A stretch of 64,000 nucleotides of DNA from Lepidodermella squamata. Its lineage: Eukaryota; Gastrotricha. This document shows positions 36,001-49,159 of the stretch, piece after piece (positions within the stretch are counted from its first letter, which is position 1; each line of letters starts with the position of its first letter). Location of the stretch: assembly GCA_047495785.1 (NCBI GenBank), contig JBLDXI010000032.1, positions 2,604,001 through 2,668,000 on the forward strand. The letters are read 5' to 3'. The position numbers were made by a program, and so were the translations under genes. The notes below the pieces were generated by a model. The model saw nothing but the letters and a program-made list of their open reading frames with translations. It ran no database searches and was not told where the DNA came from.

Positions 36001-37912
36001 ATTTCCCTATTTTTTTCTTTGCTTAGTTCAAGCATGTGATTGTCTTCACAAATCCTTGGTTCACGTGTGAACTAATTCTTTTTTTATCTTAGTAACTGCC
36101 CCTCATTTATCTATCGGAAGTCAACGGCTATTTTTAACTGTGATAACGAAGTAATATTGTAGGAGGGGGCGTGTTTTAAGTTGCTCTACTGTGGCGTATC
36201 ACCCTTGCCAATAATTCTGTAGGAAACGAGTTCATTATTCATTATAAACGCCCGATCCAAATTTTGCGACAATTAACTGCGAGCAAGATAAATCATGAAG
36301 AGATATTAACATTCCGGCTTTGCCATGTGAGATCAACTGAAAATTTCCTGGGTTTGTTATCATCTCTGAAGGAAAAAGGAAAGTAGAACTATTAAATAAT
36401 CAAAAACGGGAACAAGCACTGGCGGGTATGATAAAAAAAATTGAAATGGGGCTGAAAAATTACCTCAATTTATAAGACCTTATCATTGTTGAATCACAAT
36501 CGCGCTTCTCGCAATATTTGATCACACCTAATAATATTTTTAACAAGAGTCAATAATTATCAACAGTACACGCGTTTTAACGTCGAAAAATGACTTAATT
36601 AGGTAATTAGCGGAAGTGTGCCGACGTGCTCAGACACGTGCTTTTAAAAAGAGTCTAAATATACTGAACTAATTGAATCAATTTTATTTTCGTTTTTTTT
36701 CAATTAGGCTCATCAGCTGTCTGGGGCACTCCGCCACATTCTGCTGCAATGGTAGCTGCCACCCTTGGAAGCACAAATAGCCTGTCGGGAAGTATGTCCG
36801 GTGGACCAGGAGGTCTTTCCGCCGTAGCTGCGGCGCTTGGGGTCACTGATAATGCCGTGTTCTTGCCGTCAAACAACTCGAACAGCACCCCAAATGGCAA
36901 CCAGATGCCACTGTCCCACGGCCTGTCCCTGCCAGCCGAAGCTAGCATTCTTCATGCCTTTGGCGCCCTGCAAGAGCAGCAACGCCAACAGCGCCAATTT
37001 CAACACCAACGCAGCGAAAACTGGCTTGGTCAAGTCGAAAACGCCTCTATGGGGATGTCTGACATGCACATGGACAACCACCATCCGCACCACCGAATAC
37101 GTTCACTGAGCTCTTGCGTCTATCCCACCAGTGGTAACTCGGGTTTCAATAGCGCTCGTAGCGAAGGGGAGGACTTGACTACATTTCTACGCCGGTCTGG
37201 TCTTATTGACGCTATGGTAATATTTCTCGCAGAAAAAATACCGGTTCATTTTTAGTCTCCCGTGTTTTTTAAGAATGTCGATCAACAGCAGAACTACGAG
37301 CGCGAGATAAACAAACTGCGTCATCAGAACGCGCGTTTGCTTGTTCAGCTGAAGGAAGTCGGCGGTGACGCTGCAGTTGCGGGTGCAGCCCTAGGCTCGA
37401 CCAACGACGTAAATCTCGTTGCTAGCCAGCTTGTCGATATCAGGCAGTCACTTTTGGTGAGTCATCAGCGATTAATTTTGGATAAATTAAATTTTAAGCT
37501 GGATTTTTTAATTTGAAATCAATACTGAATATTTTATTTCCAGGATAATTTGACGACTGTGAATGCGCTGCTGCTCACTCATATGGCCTGTTCCGCGTGT
37601 GGCAACGGCATTGGGGTGGAGCAGCCAACTTGCGATAACGCCACCCTGCTCGGCAAGTGCGCCCACGCTCTTTGCGGCGGCTGCAATGCTAAACTGCTGC
37701 CTTGTCCGATGTGCACGGCGCACGGCCAGGCCGGTAAGAACTCGCTGAACGGTCGCATGACCTCGAAAACCGCCATGGATCTGCGCGCAGCTGCCACCGC
37801 CGCGGCAACTGTTGCCCTCGAGTCGACATCGCGCCGCCGTCGCCTTTCCGCTGGCTCGAAAGAACAGCTCCTGCTGCAGCAGCAGCAAATCCTGCTTCAA
37901 CAACAGTTGATG

Positions 37913-37946
<34 letters not shown>

Positions 37947-38170
37947 CGTTGCGACATCAACACAACCATCGCACGAACCAGTTCCACCCGTACATGATGA
38001 AGGGCCAGCAGCAGGTCGTGTTGTCGAATAACAGCGCCGCTGAGAATCAATCGCCGACGAAGGAGCACATCTCGACGCCGTCGCCGCCCAACGACGCTAA
38101 CAACGGGACAATCGACTCGGCTCGAGAGAACAGCAATGTAATGAGCAGCCCGAAAGAAGTCTCGGAATGA
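33024..38170 (+). CDS. UNK: Unkempt zinc-finger/RING protein
   Basis: Six exons (33024-33079, 33803-34012, 34371-35989, 36708-37216, 37256-37456, 37544-38170) give 1073 aa. Unkempt is a cytoplasmic RNA-binding translational regulator of neuronal morphology. Exons 2-3 carry the CCCH finger array: YLQEFRTTQC...HKCTQHRPFTCFNWHFANQRRRRPI, FNYNPDVYCPKYNE, GDTERRYHPRYYKT, KTELCRKPPRQCRQGYACPMYHN, KYRSTPCPNVKHGDEW and TGRCPRGPFCAFAH, in the same order as fly and human. A Ser/Gly-rich disordered middle follows, then a coiled coil (NYEREINKLRHQNARL) and a RING-like finger (CSACGNG, CAHALCGGCNAKLLPCPMC). Human and fly proteins end soon after the RING; this one adds about 145 residues with a polyQ tract. 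A three-codon uORF ends on the start codon. Confidence 0.95.
37879..37945 (+). repeat. CAG/CAA polyglutamine tract in Unkempt
   Basis: Codes a Leu-interrupted then pure Gln run (QQQQ...) just after the RING. The antisense frame reads as polyleucine and is a shadow. Confidence 0.85.
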
Positions 38171-41100
38171 TTGAATGAGCGATTTTTCACACGCGAACAC
38201 ACCACAGGAGCCGCACAAATCATTTTCTGTCTTTGACCTTTCTTCTTCTGATGCTGATCAGTAGCTCGAGTTATTATTATTAGCATTAATGTCGTTGGAC
38301 ATGCGGCAGATTTTTCAGCACTGTGCATTTATTAATTGACTAGCTCTAACATATTCCATGTTTAAATTTTTTTAACTGTCTTATTAATCGGTTAAAATCG
38401 AGAACTGTGCAAGTTGTGCTTCATTCGAGGGAACCCGGACTATTTCAAAATCTTGCGTGCGAGCGAACTCTTTGTCTTTTGTGTCGTATAGCTGAAAGCC
38501 GGTCGTCGGTCTATCTACAACCGCAATTTCTTATTCTTCATATAGCTTTCGCAATTTTTCCGCGTGTGTGGGTGTCATCATTGACGCCTGAAAGGGTTTC
38601 TAACTACATATAAAAAATTGGTGAGATATTTTTGTAATTTAAACACATGACACAAATTAACGTAATAGATTATCGATTATTGCGTTTCTATCGTTATATT
38701 ATAAATATTAATATTTAACCAAATACTACCTACACATTACTATGTGTGTAAAATCACGTAATCTATTCTTCTTTCTACACGATCATTCTACTAACCTATC
38801 ATCACTAGTTCGAGAATCTGTGTGCCGGCCGCAAGATAAAAAAATGAAATGAATTTGATACGAGTGATACGTCTGCCACCTTGTGTGATGAGAAACATCA
38901 CCTGTGTGCCGCGAACAGAACTCATTGGAGGAGGCACTAAACGTGGGAAATCTAGGCTGAAAAAATCATCATCCCGCGTGCTATTTTGTTAATTTTTTTC
39001 TGCTCGTTTTTCTTCTCACTTGATGATGAAAAAAGACGTGAATGTGCAAGCAATCGCAACAGATTTTTCTTTTTGAATGCGAGCAAAATGAGAGCGACCT
39101 GGTCGCCCACTCTGTTAACCGGTTCGCGTTATTCAGCAATCTGTTGTGCTTGAATCTTTATTTGACTAATTTGATATTTGTGCCTTCTTTGAGATGATGC
39201 TATCATATTTTTGTTCGCTCGTTTTTCAGCGCGAAAGCACACAACATCCCGGTGGTGGCTAAAGTGCGGTTGCCTAACCACGAAAAATTGAATTCCTGTT
39301 ATCATCATCAATCTTGCGCTTTCGTTTTATGTAACACGCAGATTTGTCTTATTAGTATTTATTATAGCTACCTTAATTGTTTATATACGAATCCACTGAT
39401 AAATATCTGAAATTGATATTGACGCGTTGCTTCAATTCAATTTTCGATGAAAAAAATATTTTCAAATCGGTGGCTCATATCGCTGATTTCATTACGAACG
39501 CCCCCGGTTTCTAACACTATTAACTTGTTGCCTCCCTCGAATATCGTATCTATCTTTGTCTATCTATCATTTGATTGGCGTGTCCGTTCGCTCGCCCGCC
39601 GGCTCACTTGACATCCCTCGATGAAAAAAATCAGTCACTTCTTTCGTTGGAATCGTCCTGCAATGTTGCGACACAGCTAGACTTCAGATCATTAGCCTTT
39701 TACCATGATAGAAGATATATACTTTGAAAATGTTGGAAACATTTTATAACTGGCGAGGTATCCACAAGCGCACCTTCTTCTTCATTATAGTATTTTATTG
39801 AGATGTAAAATTTGTGCGAAAATCTGCTGCTTGCGATCATCCAGTAACCGATAACCGTTGAATTTTTGTCTTCTGTCTTGTTGAGAAAAAGAGACCATAT
39901 ACCTTTGATAATTATTGCTACTTCTAAAACCTTGATACTACTTATCGCCGAAAATTGTTGCCATTTCTTCTTCTTCATCTTCTATATATGCTTGATTTTT
40001 TTATGGTATGTAGAAAAAAATTCACTAGAAACAATCGCCCGTTTAATCAATCGATATACATAACCACAATTTTCTTGTGGTTACCGCTTTCGTAACAAGA
40101 AAACACTTCGTGTTCTTTTCAAAAGATGGATCCGGTGGCGGCTAACACCGCATTGTGTTCTTACTCGCGTCATAAATTAATTAGCGTGCGAAAGTTTTTC
40201 TAGCGCCGACTTGCGCAACTGGTCGATAACTTGAATTTTAGCGCTAGAGCAATAGATTTCCGGCTCTTAATCCAGTACGTCGGTAATTTATCGGTAACAT
40301 CAAGAATTCTAGATGAAACTGCCGTCAACACGTTTTAAACATGATATAAATTGAAAACTATTACTATCTTAGAGTCAAACGAAAAATCTTTCTATTTGTT
40401 TTTTCTTTCCTCTTTTTCTCAATACGTTGCGTTTTCTACGATTGCGGATGAGTATAACACATGGAAACGAACGGTGTAAATAGCTAGCAACAATTTAACA
40501 ATTATTTAGCTCTCTTCAAATCGTAGAATGTTGCAATTTTTGTAAAATTGTGTATAAACGCGACTAAATTAGCTGAAATATTCAAGTAGTTTCTAGCTGT
40601 TGTAAAGCAATTGTTAGTCATTCGATCTAATTACGATGAAATCTTGATAAATTTCTGGCTAGCTCATTGTCGCTTCTTCGCGGCTCTTTAATATAATACT
40701 TAGAAAGCTATTGAAAACCAATCTTAAAGCGCTGCCCGTTTAAACAATGTAATCATCTATCGATTTCTTTAGCGTGTCTCGATTCATAGTTATGGAATTT
40801 ATCTAATCTTTGCTCGTCTTAAGATTATTAATATTTAACCAAAAAACATGCTCCATATCATTGTTCATTTTCTCCTCATCATTTTTCACTGTCGCTCGCT
40901 TTGTTTATTAGCCGATGCGCGTCGTTGCGCAAACACACCTTCGCATGCATTCAATTTTTTTTGATAAAGACTACTCGACGGGACAATATAAACTAATCAA
41001 TATGAAAATGCATCGGATCCCTCGGTACCACTCATCTTGACATAACAAAAATCACAGATCATGAAATATCTTGAAGCTAGGATAAATCAGTAAACTTTCT

Positions 41101-42793
41101 GAACTTAGGTTGAATACCTTTATATGATTTTCGAATTATGGGTATCAATTCGCCTTTTATTTTTGTTCATTTTTTTCTGCGATATTATGGTGGACTGCGA
41201 AGTTCATCTTCTTTCTCTTCTGTTACGCTCTTAACTTTCTCGAATTGTTATACGCGATTTTTCAATGGAATGATAATCGCATTATACTTGTACCCTGGAT
41301 TGGAGAGAGATATATTTTCGCAATTGTGCACATTATACCAGTTATTCTACTTGGTACCTACTAATAATTGTTATTGGATAATGATTATAAATTTTGAACT
41401 TTGAGCGAGGTTCTTCAAGCGCTTACAAGCGAGTTTCTCTAGTTTGAAGTGATATAAGGCTGTTGCTTTTATGAAAAAGCTTAAAAATGTAAAAAATATG
41501 CCTATATAACTATTATCTAGGATAGCTCATTTCTTGATATTTATGGCTATTTCGATTGATAATTGCAATTTTCGCGTCATTTTAGATTCTACAGACTTGG
41601 GCGGTAACTTTGCACCCTCGTCGGCTTTATCATGATAGATGGATGAAAAAAATCGGTTGATTATTGTAACGCATCCTGATATAGCAGCGTTTTATATTGT
41701 CTGTTCATATTATTCTTTAACATTCACCTAGTGCGTTTTCACTATAACAAAACCAGGTGTGTAGCGTTTTGAAATTTTTTGGATTTCGGGAAAAAAACTG
41801 TGAGAAACTAATGACCACTTATTATGAACATCTTTATTATAATTATTTAGCTTGTACTAATATTCATTCGTTGATGAGAATGAACGATCGATGGATGATG
41901 ATTTAATATCTGTAATATTATTATGATGATGTTATATTATTACCTGTATACTTACGTTTCTTATTTAAAATATGATTACAATACACTTTTTGTGTGGATG
42001 GCGAGAGCAGACCCATTGGTAGAAAATTTAGTGATTATCAAATAAAACAACAATAACTTCATTTTGGTGATGACTTTTTAACTGTACAAAAAGCGAAAGT
42101 TGAGAAAAGAGAACCGAAGAACCGAAGGAGAAATGGATCAGAGAAACTTGCAATTTGGAGAAATAGCGGGCTGCCTAGTACCGTGTGGTGCCCGCTGGGC
42201 AAGAATTGAGATGCGAATAAACAGTTCGGCAGAGGGTAAAAACGTTTATCAAACGTATTTCTTCATTTTTTAAGGCGGTGGAATAGGAATAAATTGCCAT
42301 TTACGGCATTTGAAAGACTGAAACATCCCTTTCGAAGATGGCAGTGTTTCATTTTAGCGAAGAGCGTTGTCGAAAAGCTATTCTCAAGGCTAAGCGAATC
42401 CAAAAGCACAAGTCAACTCATCACTGAAGAAGATCGAGTGGGGCTCGAAAAATAGGCAGATTCACCGTAATTTGAATCAAGGAATGCGGTTAAAAAGATA
42501 ATAAATAGGCAAACATTTATTCTGACGCAATTCGTAGTAATGACATCAGGTCGGACTTCTCGGCTGATATCGGAAGATCATCACGCGTTCAAGCCAGACG
42601 CTCGAGCGGCGCGTGCCTGCTCGACCGCATACGAACAATCTCATTCAACAAAGTTTCAAATGGCGCCCAATTTTTTTTCTAATTGCAGATGGCTACTCTC
42701 AAGCTGTCGCTAATAATCCCCTTGAACTGCCTTGTTCTGGATTCTTGATTTTATTTTATTTTTCTCATTTGATCCGAAAAATTTAGGACAATC
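38171..42793. other. 4.6-kb gene-poor region
   Basis: Unkempt 3' UTR then AT-rich sequence up to the first GALNT-like gene. No frame shows a motif, and no tRNA-like cloverleaf was found. An 18-nt word (TATTAATATTTAACCAAA) occurs at about 38706 and again at about 40826. The stretch 42480-42700 is GC-richer and may hold the promoter of the next gene. Confidence 0.55.
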
Positions 42794-44132
42794 ATGGTTG
42801 ATGATTCAGCGATGGCAATTCGTTCATTCAAAAGATCACCGTGGTGCACCCTTACTAATGTCTTGCTTACTCTGATGATTATGCTCCTGCTCGCCACGGG
42901 TGTCTACTACAAACTCACCATGGACAAGGTCGAGGAGACGGCGAAAGCAAGGCTCGATGATCAGGAAAAGCTCCTCCAGAAAATGAACGAAGTCGCCTCG
43001 AAAACAGGCATGTCACCCATCGAAGACCGCCGACCGGCTGCCTGCATTCAAGAATTCGCCAGCGGAGATCGGCCTGATCTGTCGCAGCTGGCTAAGTCCT
43101 ACCCTCATCTTCGAGTCACCGTTGTCGTGATTCCCAACTCAGATATGTCTGGCTACCAACGAGCCCTGGCGTCCATCATCGTCACGAGCATCACTCTGCA
43201 GTCGCAGCTTGAAATCGTCGTAGTAGCCGATGCGAACGAAGCGGCTCAGTACCGTGAAGCCTTCGCTGGTTTGCAAAGGTTAAAATTTAGCCTATTTTTC
43301 TAAAATTTATTACTTCATTTAAATATTTAAATAGTAATAAGATGACTATCCGCGTTATGGAGTCGCGACCTCGTGAGACAATCTTTCAAGAGGAACTCGA
43401 AATCGCTGAAAGATGCTCAGCGTCTGACGTTGTCGTTTTCATGACCGCCGACATGAAGGCTACTGCCGGGTGGCTTGATGCCCTCCTGTTGCCATTTGTT
43501 CGCGGCGAACAAGCCGATAACGCCCCACTCATTGTCGCACCCTACTTCAACGCTGCTAGTGATGATGACGACAAGCGTGCCCACATGTCTTTTGATTGGC
43601 GCCTGAAGCCGAAATGGACAAAGCCGTCTCGTGGCAGTTCCCTTGGTCCTGCAACTAGCGAAGTTCCAGCGATGGCTTTCCTGCCCGACTCCTTCGCCAT
43701 CAATCGGAAATCGGCGAATTTCAAGAAACTTCTCGACTTTGTGCGCCAGAATGGTATCACTGATGCCACGTCACTTGACGCTGCTATGTATTCGGCCCGT
43801 TGCTTGAACCAGCCTGTTGTCATGGTACCGTGTTCGCGCGTTGTTCTCGTCTCTGAGGAAGGTTTGCCATCCGAGTTTGAACCTTCGATCTCAGCAGAAA
43901 CAAAGCAACGCATCACTGAGCTTTGGGTCGAAGACCATCTGAAGTCGGCTCGCCAATTCGAAGTCCTGGCTCAACTGAAGCCAATGAACAAACCTCAAAT
44001 CTCGACAGCTGATGTTTCCAGCTGCAAGTATGGAAAACCCACATTTTTATATCGCCAATGGATTTTTATTACTTTTTCAGGTCTCTTGCCGACGTTGCGA
44101 AGCAGTACAAAGCTGAGGAACTTATGATCTAG
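42794..44132 (+). CDS. GALNT-like type II membrane protein without DxH motif, no lectin domain
   Basis: Three exons (42794-43278, 43335-44027, 44081-44132) give 409 aa. A short cytosolic head (MVDDSAMAIRSFKRSPW), one membrane anchor (VLLTLMIMLLLATGVYY) and a coiled stem suggest a Golgi type II protein. The lumenal part follows the GalNAc-transferase fold: DRRPAAC (DxRPxxC), VTVVVIPNSD, VVVFMTADMKATAGWLDALLLPFV, HMSFDWRLKPKW, VPAMAFLPDSFAINRK, and MVPCSRVVLV. Active family members have FLDAHCE, CSHVGHVFR and WGGEN; here the metal-binding DxH reads TAD, the late His is absent, and WGGEN is replaced by TSLDAAMY. The usual C-terminal ricin lectin is missing. A catalytic role in O-glycosylation therefore seems unlikely. 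ATG lies 7 nt after an acceptor. Confidence 0.75.
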
Positions 44133-44813
44133 ATGTTGACTGAAAATCATAGAGAATTCGGATCTGAAGAGACGAGTAGAGATGATATTATTTATTTTTC
44201 TGCCTTGCTGAAGGTTGTTAGGGATTGGTAGCGTGAATAAATTATTTTCTGATGGTTTGAATCATTGATTTTTTTCAATTAGCAAAACACCGGTAACAGC
44301 AATCAAGACGGCAGCTGCCTAAATACATGCCGAATTAAGGTTGTTGAATATTGTAGCAATGATGCATGAAGCTACGCGAAAACGATACTTTTCGAATTAA
44401 GGCGGATGATCACCGACAGTGGTTATACAATAATTTTAATTCAAGGAGTCGAAAATCATTTTATCCGCTCAGAGAATTCAGCAGCCGCAACGGATTAATC
44501 GGAAATTTCATAAATAACGACAATTTGCATTAAATCCTGTGAAGCCTATTTATTTCGTTATTTTTGTTAAATATCCATCATTTATTTTCGATATTTCTTC
44601 GATATTGAAATAAACTTCTTAAATAATGAAGAGAAATAAATGTTTCCGAGTTCGATCGCACGCCAATATGGTACGCAACAATTACGAGTGAAAAAAGCGG
44701 CGCCGCCACGCGCCATGAATTTTTGAAAGCTAATTTTTCAATTCAACTTTTACGCTTTAAAAAAATCGCGTGTTTTTGGAATTTTAAATTTTAGCAATTC
44801 AACCCTTCAATAA
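44133..44813. other. intergenic between the two GALNT-like genes
   Basis: No gene seen. AATAAA-type hexamers at about 44236 may end the first gene. A T-rich acceptor (AAATTTTAG) ends at 44794, 19 nt before the next ATG. Confidence 0.55.
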
Positions 44814-46723
44814 ATGACCATGGCCGTTGTCAGGTCCTGGCGATCCGTGCGATGCGGCGACTGTTTACTGCTTACCGGTGTCACTATTGTCCTTATGATA
44901 ATGGGCTCTTTGTATTTGAAGAATCAGCACCAGCAGCCAAGCACGGCGGCCGGGCGCAATGCCGGCCGTCACGCTGATTTGCTCCAGGACGATGCGGCAC
45001 CGAACTACGAAAACATCTGGCCGGCTGGTAAAATGCGCGGCGGCGCACGGGCCGTCGGCGGCAGTCGCAAGTCGCGTAAACACGCCGAAAAAATTCAGGC
45101 CGCCGTTGAAAAAATCGGCCTCGAACCACTTCCCGACACTCGCCCGGCGGCCTGCCACACCCGCTATGTCGACCAGCTGTCGGAACGCATCGGCGATGAA
45201 GAGAGCCTCCAATCACGCTTGTCCAAGGTCAAAATCGGAGTGGTTATCACCCCAACGCATTCGACCTTCCCAGCTGCTGAATTTAAAACAACCCTCGTCA
45301 GTTTGCTGGCTACGTCGGCCTCTTACTACAACATCATCGACATCGGCATGGTGACTGCTAGCCCAGAAACTGCGAAAAATTTGCGACAAGCCTTCCAAAG
45401 CCTTTCCTCTAATTCAAAGCCGAATTTCCACATTTTAGAGCGTGAAGATTTCTTCGAGAAGGAAACGCTCTTCAAGGAGATGTTGGCTATTACGGCCGCG
45501 GATTATTCTCATGTTGATATTATGGTTTTCTTAACCGCCGGAGTTCAGTGCAATTTAGGGTGGCTTGAAGCTCTTGTTGATCCCTTGTTGTCCAAATCGC
45601 CCAAAGCCCCAGTTATATCCTCGCCTCTATTCAGCCATGTTAACGGGCCAATGGAGCGTGACCGGCTTATCTTCAACTGGCGTTTAGCACCGAAATGGAT
45701 TCAGGTTATTTCAGACATTTTCCTGGTGTAAAATTTTAGACCTCTTCAACTTCAGGCATCGGAAGAATTTCTTTCCCAGCGATCGAGTGATGCCGATGTG
45801 ATACCATCACTGATGTTTATGCCGCAAGCATTTGCCTTCAATCGCAAGTCTGAGCAATTCGCCCGGCTGTTCTCCTTCATCAGCCAGCGCAATATCGCCG
45901 ATCCAACCACATTCGACGCCGCAATGTACTTCTGGCGCTGTCTTCAAGTGCCCGTCGTCATGGCACCATGCGCCCGCATGACTCTTCCGAATGGCCTCAT
46001 CGAATCTGAATTCGATCCGATCCTCAAATCGCCAAGCGATACCAAGAAACGTTTAGCTGCGACGTGGCTGGCTCATTACCGCGCCAAGGTCGAACCAGTT
46101 CTTGGCAAATGGCCGGCTCAACTCGACGGACAGGCTCATTGCAAGTATAATTTTCCTCACGCAATAAGCTAATCAAGTCACTGATTATATTATTTTTCAG
46201 GGAGCTTAACGAGGTGATCGATGCCAGGGAAGAAAATGAACTCTTCGTAGTCCCTGAAATCGTCGACAAAGCTGGCTACCATTACTTGGCATCTTTGGCC
46301 GGTACAACTTTTCTACCTAGTAACGGCCAATTTCGAGCTATCCCTTGCCCATTCCCCGCAAGCCCTGATATGGTAATTAAGGAACCAGGTTTTTGATATT
46401 TTAATTTAAAGGCTTTTATCTTGTAGATGTTCAAACATTTGCTAAGTGGGCATATTCAAAATCCGAGTGGACTGTGCATCACATCGCCGGCCGATAAGAC
46501 CTACGTCGAACTTAGGGGCTGCCGCGATGAAGATCCAGCTCAGCAGTGGGTGTTCTTGGAGGATGGCAAGCTGCAGAACGTGGCGACGCGAGATTGCATG
46601 ATGCACGCGACTGATCCGGCGAGTGACAAGCAGACCCACTCGAAGACACAGGTGCTAATGATGGCAGAGTGCAATATGGAAGACTCCAATTTCATGAAGT
46701 TTGATTTTGTCGAAGTCTGCTGA
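44814..46723 (+). CDS. GALNT-like type II membrane protein without DxH motif, with ricin-type lectin
   Basis: Four exons (44814-45704, 45756-46144, 46201-46372, 46427-46723) give 582 aa, the usual GALNT length. Anchor: CLLLTGVTIVLMIMGSLYL near residues 17-35; then a basic stem and the same catalytic-fold landmarks as its neighbour: DTRPAAC, VVITPTHS, VFLTAGVQCNLGWLEALVDPLL, FNWRLAPKW, LMFMPQAFAFNRK, TTFDAAMYFWRCL, MAPCARMTLP. DxH is TAG here and WGGEN is gone. A linker exon leads to a ricin-B lectin (NPSGLCI, QQWVF, RDCMMHATDP). The neighbour upstream is a clear paralogue without the lectin, and the window-edge gene is a third. It may act as a carbohydrate-binding or chaperone-like pseudoenzyme in the Golgi; this is inference. 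Confidence 0.78.
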
Positions 46724-46775
46724 AATCCCAGTTACTTTTTTGTTCATGGTCTGGTCATCATAGAATAATTTAAAA

Positions 46776-46781
46776 AATAAA
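46776..46781 (+). terminator. polyadenylation signal AATAAA
   Basis: AATAAA about 55 nt after the stop of the GALNT-like gene on the same strand, a normal distance for a compact genome. Confidence 0.65.
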
Positions 46782-49159
46782 AACTTCAATTCTCATTCTG
46801 CTTCGCATTGCTTTTTCAAAAATCCTCCTGAATTGATCTGGATGCTAGGCTAAATTGCTAAATTTAAGGCGAATTTCCCAAGTCTCCAGGGTGATCAACG
46901 GGTACCCAGAATTCGTATATTTCAGATTTCAGTAATCTATAGGTGATGGTTCAAATAACTTGATATGACCGAAAAGTGAAAAAAGCAAAGCAAGTGTGTT
47001 GACTTGAAGAGGGACGATTCTTGGAAACCTTGATGTTCTTACTCAGTTTTTCTTGAGGATTTTGAATTTTCATAATTCAGCCCTCTAGGAGGCTCTCATC
47101 CACCTCAGAAGACGAGGGACCCCAAAGTATCGCCGAAAAGGCTATAATCGATTTAGGTTGACGTGGAAGCCCTAGCTTGATTTCATCAAAATTGCTGAAC
47201 ATCTAACAAGATAACCCTTGAACATCTCGACTGCGCATAAGAAAATAACATCAGAATTTATTGCGTGATTAAAGATGCAATAAAACTCAATTTTTTAAGC
47301 GCGCATTTTTCGAAATTTGCAATTTTTACGCGTGAACTTTGAAGCCCTTTTTCTCAGCAACCCTGATGACTATCAACATATTTTTGGTATTGTTCGACTC
47401 CTCGTTCAATTATGTTGAAAGCGGTATCAAAATCTCACGATGTCAAAAATTGCGCCAATCCCCGCGGTCATATGTCTTTCAGGCCTCGATACAACAAATT
47501 TGTGATTAATCAAAACAACAGGATAATGAATCATCTCAACAGTTTTATTCCGCGCAGCAAGGAATCACTTTCGTGTCTCATTAATAATAATAATAGTAAT
47601 AATTCATCGCCAGATTCACACGCAGCTTTAGATTCGTGTAATAACAATAGCAGCAATAATTGTACAATAACAGCATTTGCATCATCAATTTTTCAAATAA
47701 TAAATTGCAATAAATCAACAAATTGCAGCTTTCAGAAGTGTCCTAGTATTTAATTTTTAATCGCCAATTACCCGCCGCCCATCTCAACAGCACAGGGGGC
47801 AGCTTTTCAAGTGTTGAATGCGATCACGCCGTCATCATATCAAGTTTGTTTTATTACACCGCACAATTTCTACGGCCTATAGGTGTGGATAAATACAAGA
47901 CGTGATGATGGTGATGAACAAAGGGTCGCGAGTTCGGTACAACGCGCGCTCTTACAGCTAAAACTATCTTACGCTGTAGGCACATGTCAAAGTGATAGCC
48001 ACAATAACATTAATACAGAAAAATGACATATTGTGCGAGCCATGGATGTGTGAGGATTTTTGGCTCTACACAATGTCGCGTGGCCACGTTCTCGCGCCGC
48101 AAACATCAGATTGTATCAAGTGTTCATCCTGTACCTACCTACTATATCGGCTATGTCCTCAGCTATACTAATAATAAATTCTGCCTAGCCATTATGATGT
48201 CTCTCACACATATGTAGCGAATTCGTCATCATTATCAGCGTCAAGCGAGGTGAAAACCTCAAGCGTGCCTAACTTATACACAAGTCCATTGGCCGCCGTC
48301 AAAAGAGCGACGCGAAATGCAAAGAATTACTATTATTACTACTTTCGCATGATGTTACTCGAACCTGCTCCGGTCGCCAGACACATTTTAGTCACAGAAT
48401 TACTATTAATTTGATAATGAAAGGAAGGCGAATGGCGAGATAATTACAATGGTAAATATTTTGCAACACAGTTTTTCAACAACAATAATAATAATTAGGC
48501 AAACAAACAAATTCACGTGTGGATGTGAAACGCGTATTGGTCCCTGCTCTGTACAACAGGTTTGAGCTTTTGCATTTGCACGGGGATGGCCACTTTGCAT
48601 CGTACTTTTTCGGATTTTTCTCTTACTTTTTCTTCCTACCACGCCGGATTCAAACGAAGGAGAGACAGAGAGATTGTCGAAGACTAAACAAGAACCAGTC
48701 GTCATGATTGTTGCCTCACCGAGAGTCAAAATAAAGGCTGCGCGGTATCTCTCACGATGAGTGGTAAATGTAATAATTATAAATAACAGAAAAAATGAGG
48801 AATGTTTTGTTCAACTAAAAGATCGCGAGAACTACTCAGAGATAAGGCCACACATTGGTGTACAAAATACAAATAATCAGATTTTTTTATTATTACAACC
48901 AGCAATTTATGTCGTCGTTATTAGGTATGCAAAATTTACGTATGTACACTTACAATCGGAAAGAGACAATTTCACGCCAGTGAAAATCGGCGCCCGCATC
49001 GTAGCAAAAAAAAAAGAAATTTATGAAAAATATCAGCTGATATCAATATAAGCAGCAAATAGAATTTTTCTGTTGTAATAAAGAGGCTTAATTTCTCTAT
49101 CATTTTTCGATGAGATATATATATAATTTCAATTGAGAGCACTCATCAGATAAGATTTT
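46782..49159. other. intergenic, no gene seen
   Basis: Between convergent GALNT-like (plus) and SH2D4-like (minus) genes. The frame at 47412-47753 is Asn/Ser-rich because of AAT/AAC microsatellite-like sequence (47580-47700) and is not called. No tRNA or other RNA gene recognised. Confidence 0.55.

Noticed and set aside
37508-38218. 236-codon minus-strand frame with a polyleucine run
   Set aside because: Antisense of the Unkempt RING and polyQ exon.
41138-41404. 88-codon plus frame with hydrophobic stretches
   Set aside because: AT-rich background, no motif, no splice partner; hydrophobicity follows from base composition.
42794-46723. Calling the two genes active polypeptide GalNAc-transferases
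   Set aside because: Fold landmarks are there but the DxH metal site, the late His and WGGEN are missing in both, so the enzymatic name would mislead.
47412-47753. 113-codon Asn/Ser-rich plus frame
   Set aside because: Driven by AAT/AAC microsatellite-like sequence; no recognisable start context or domain.
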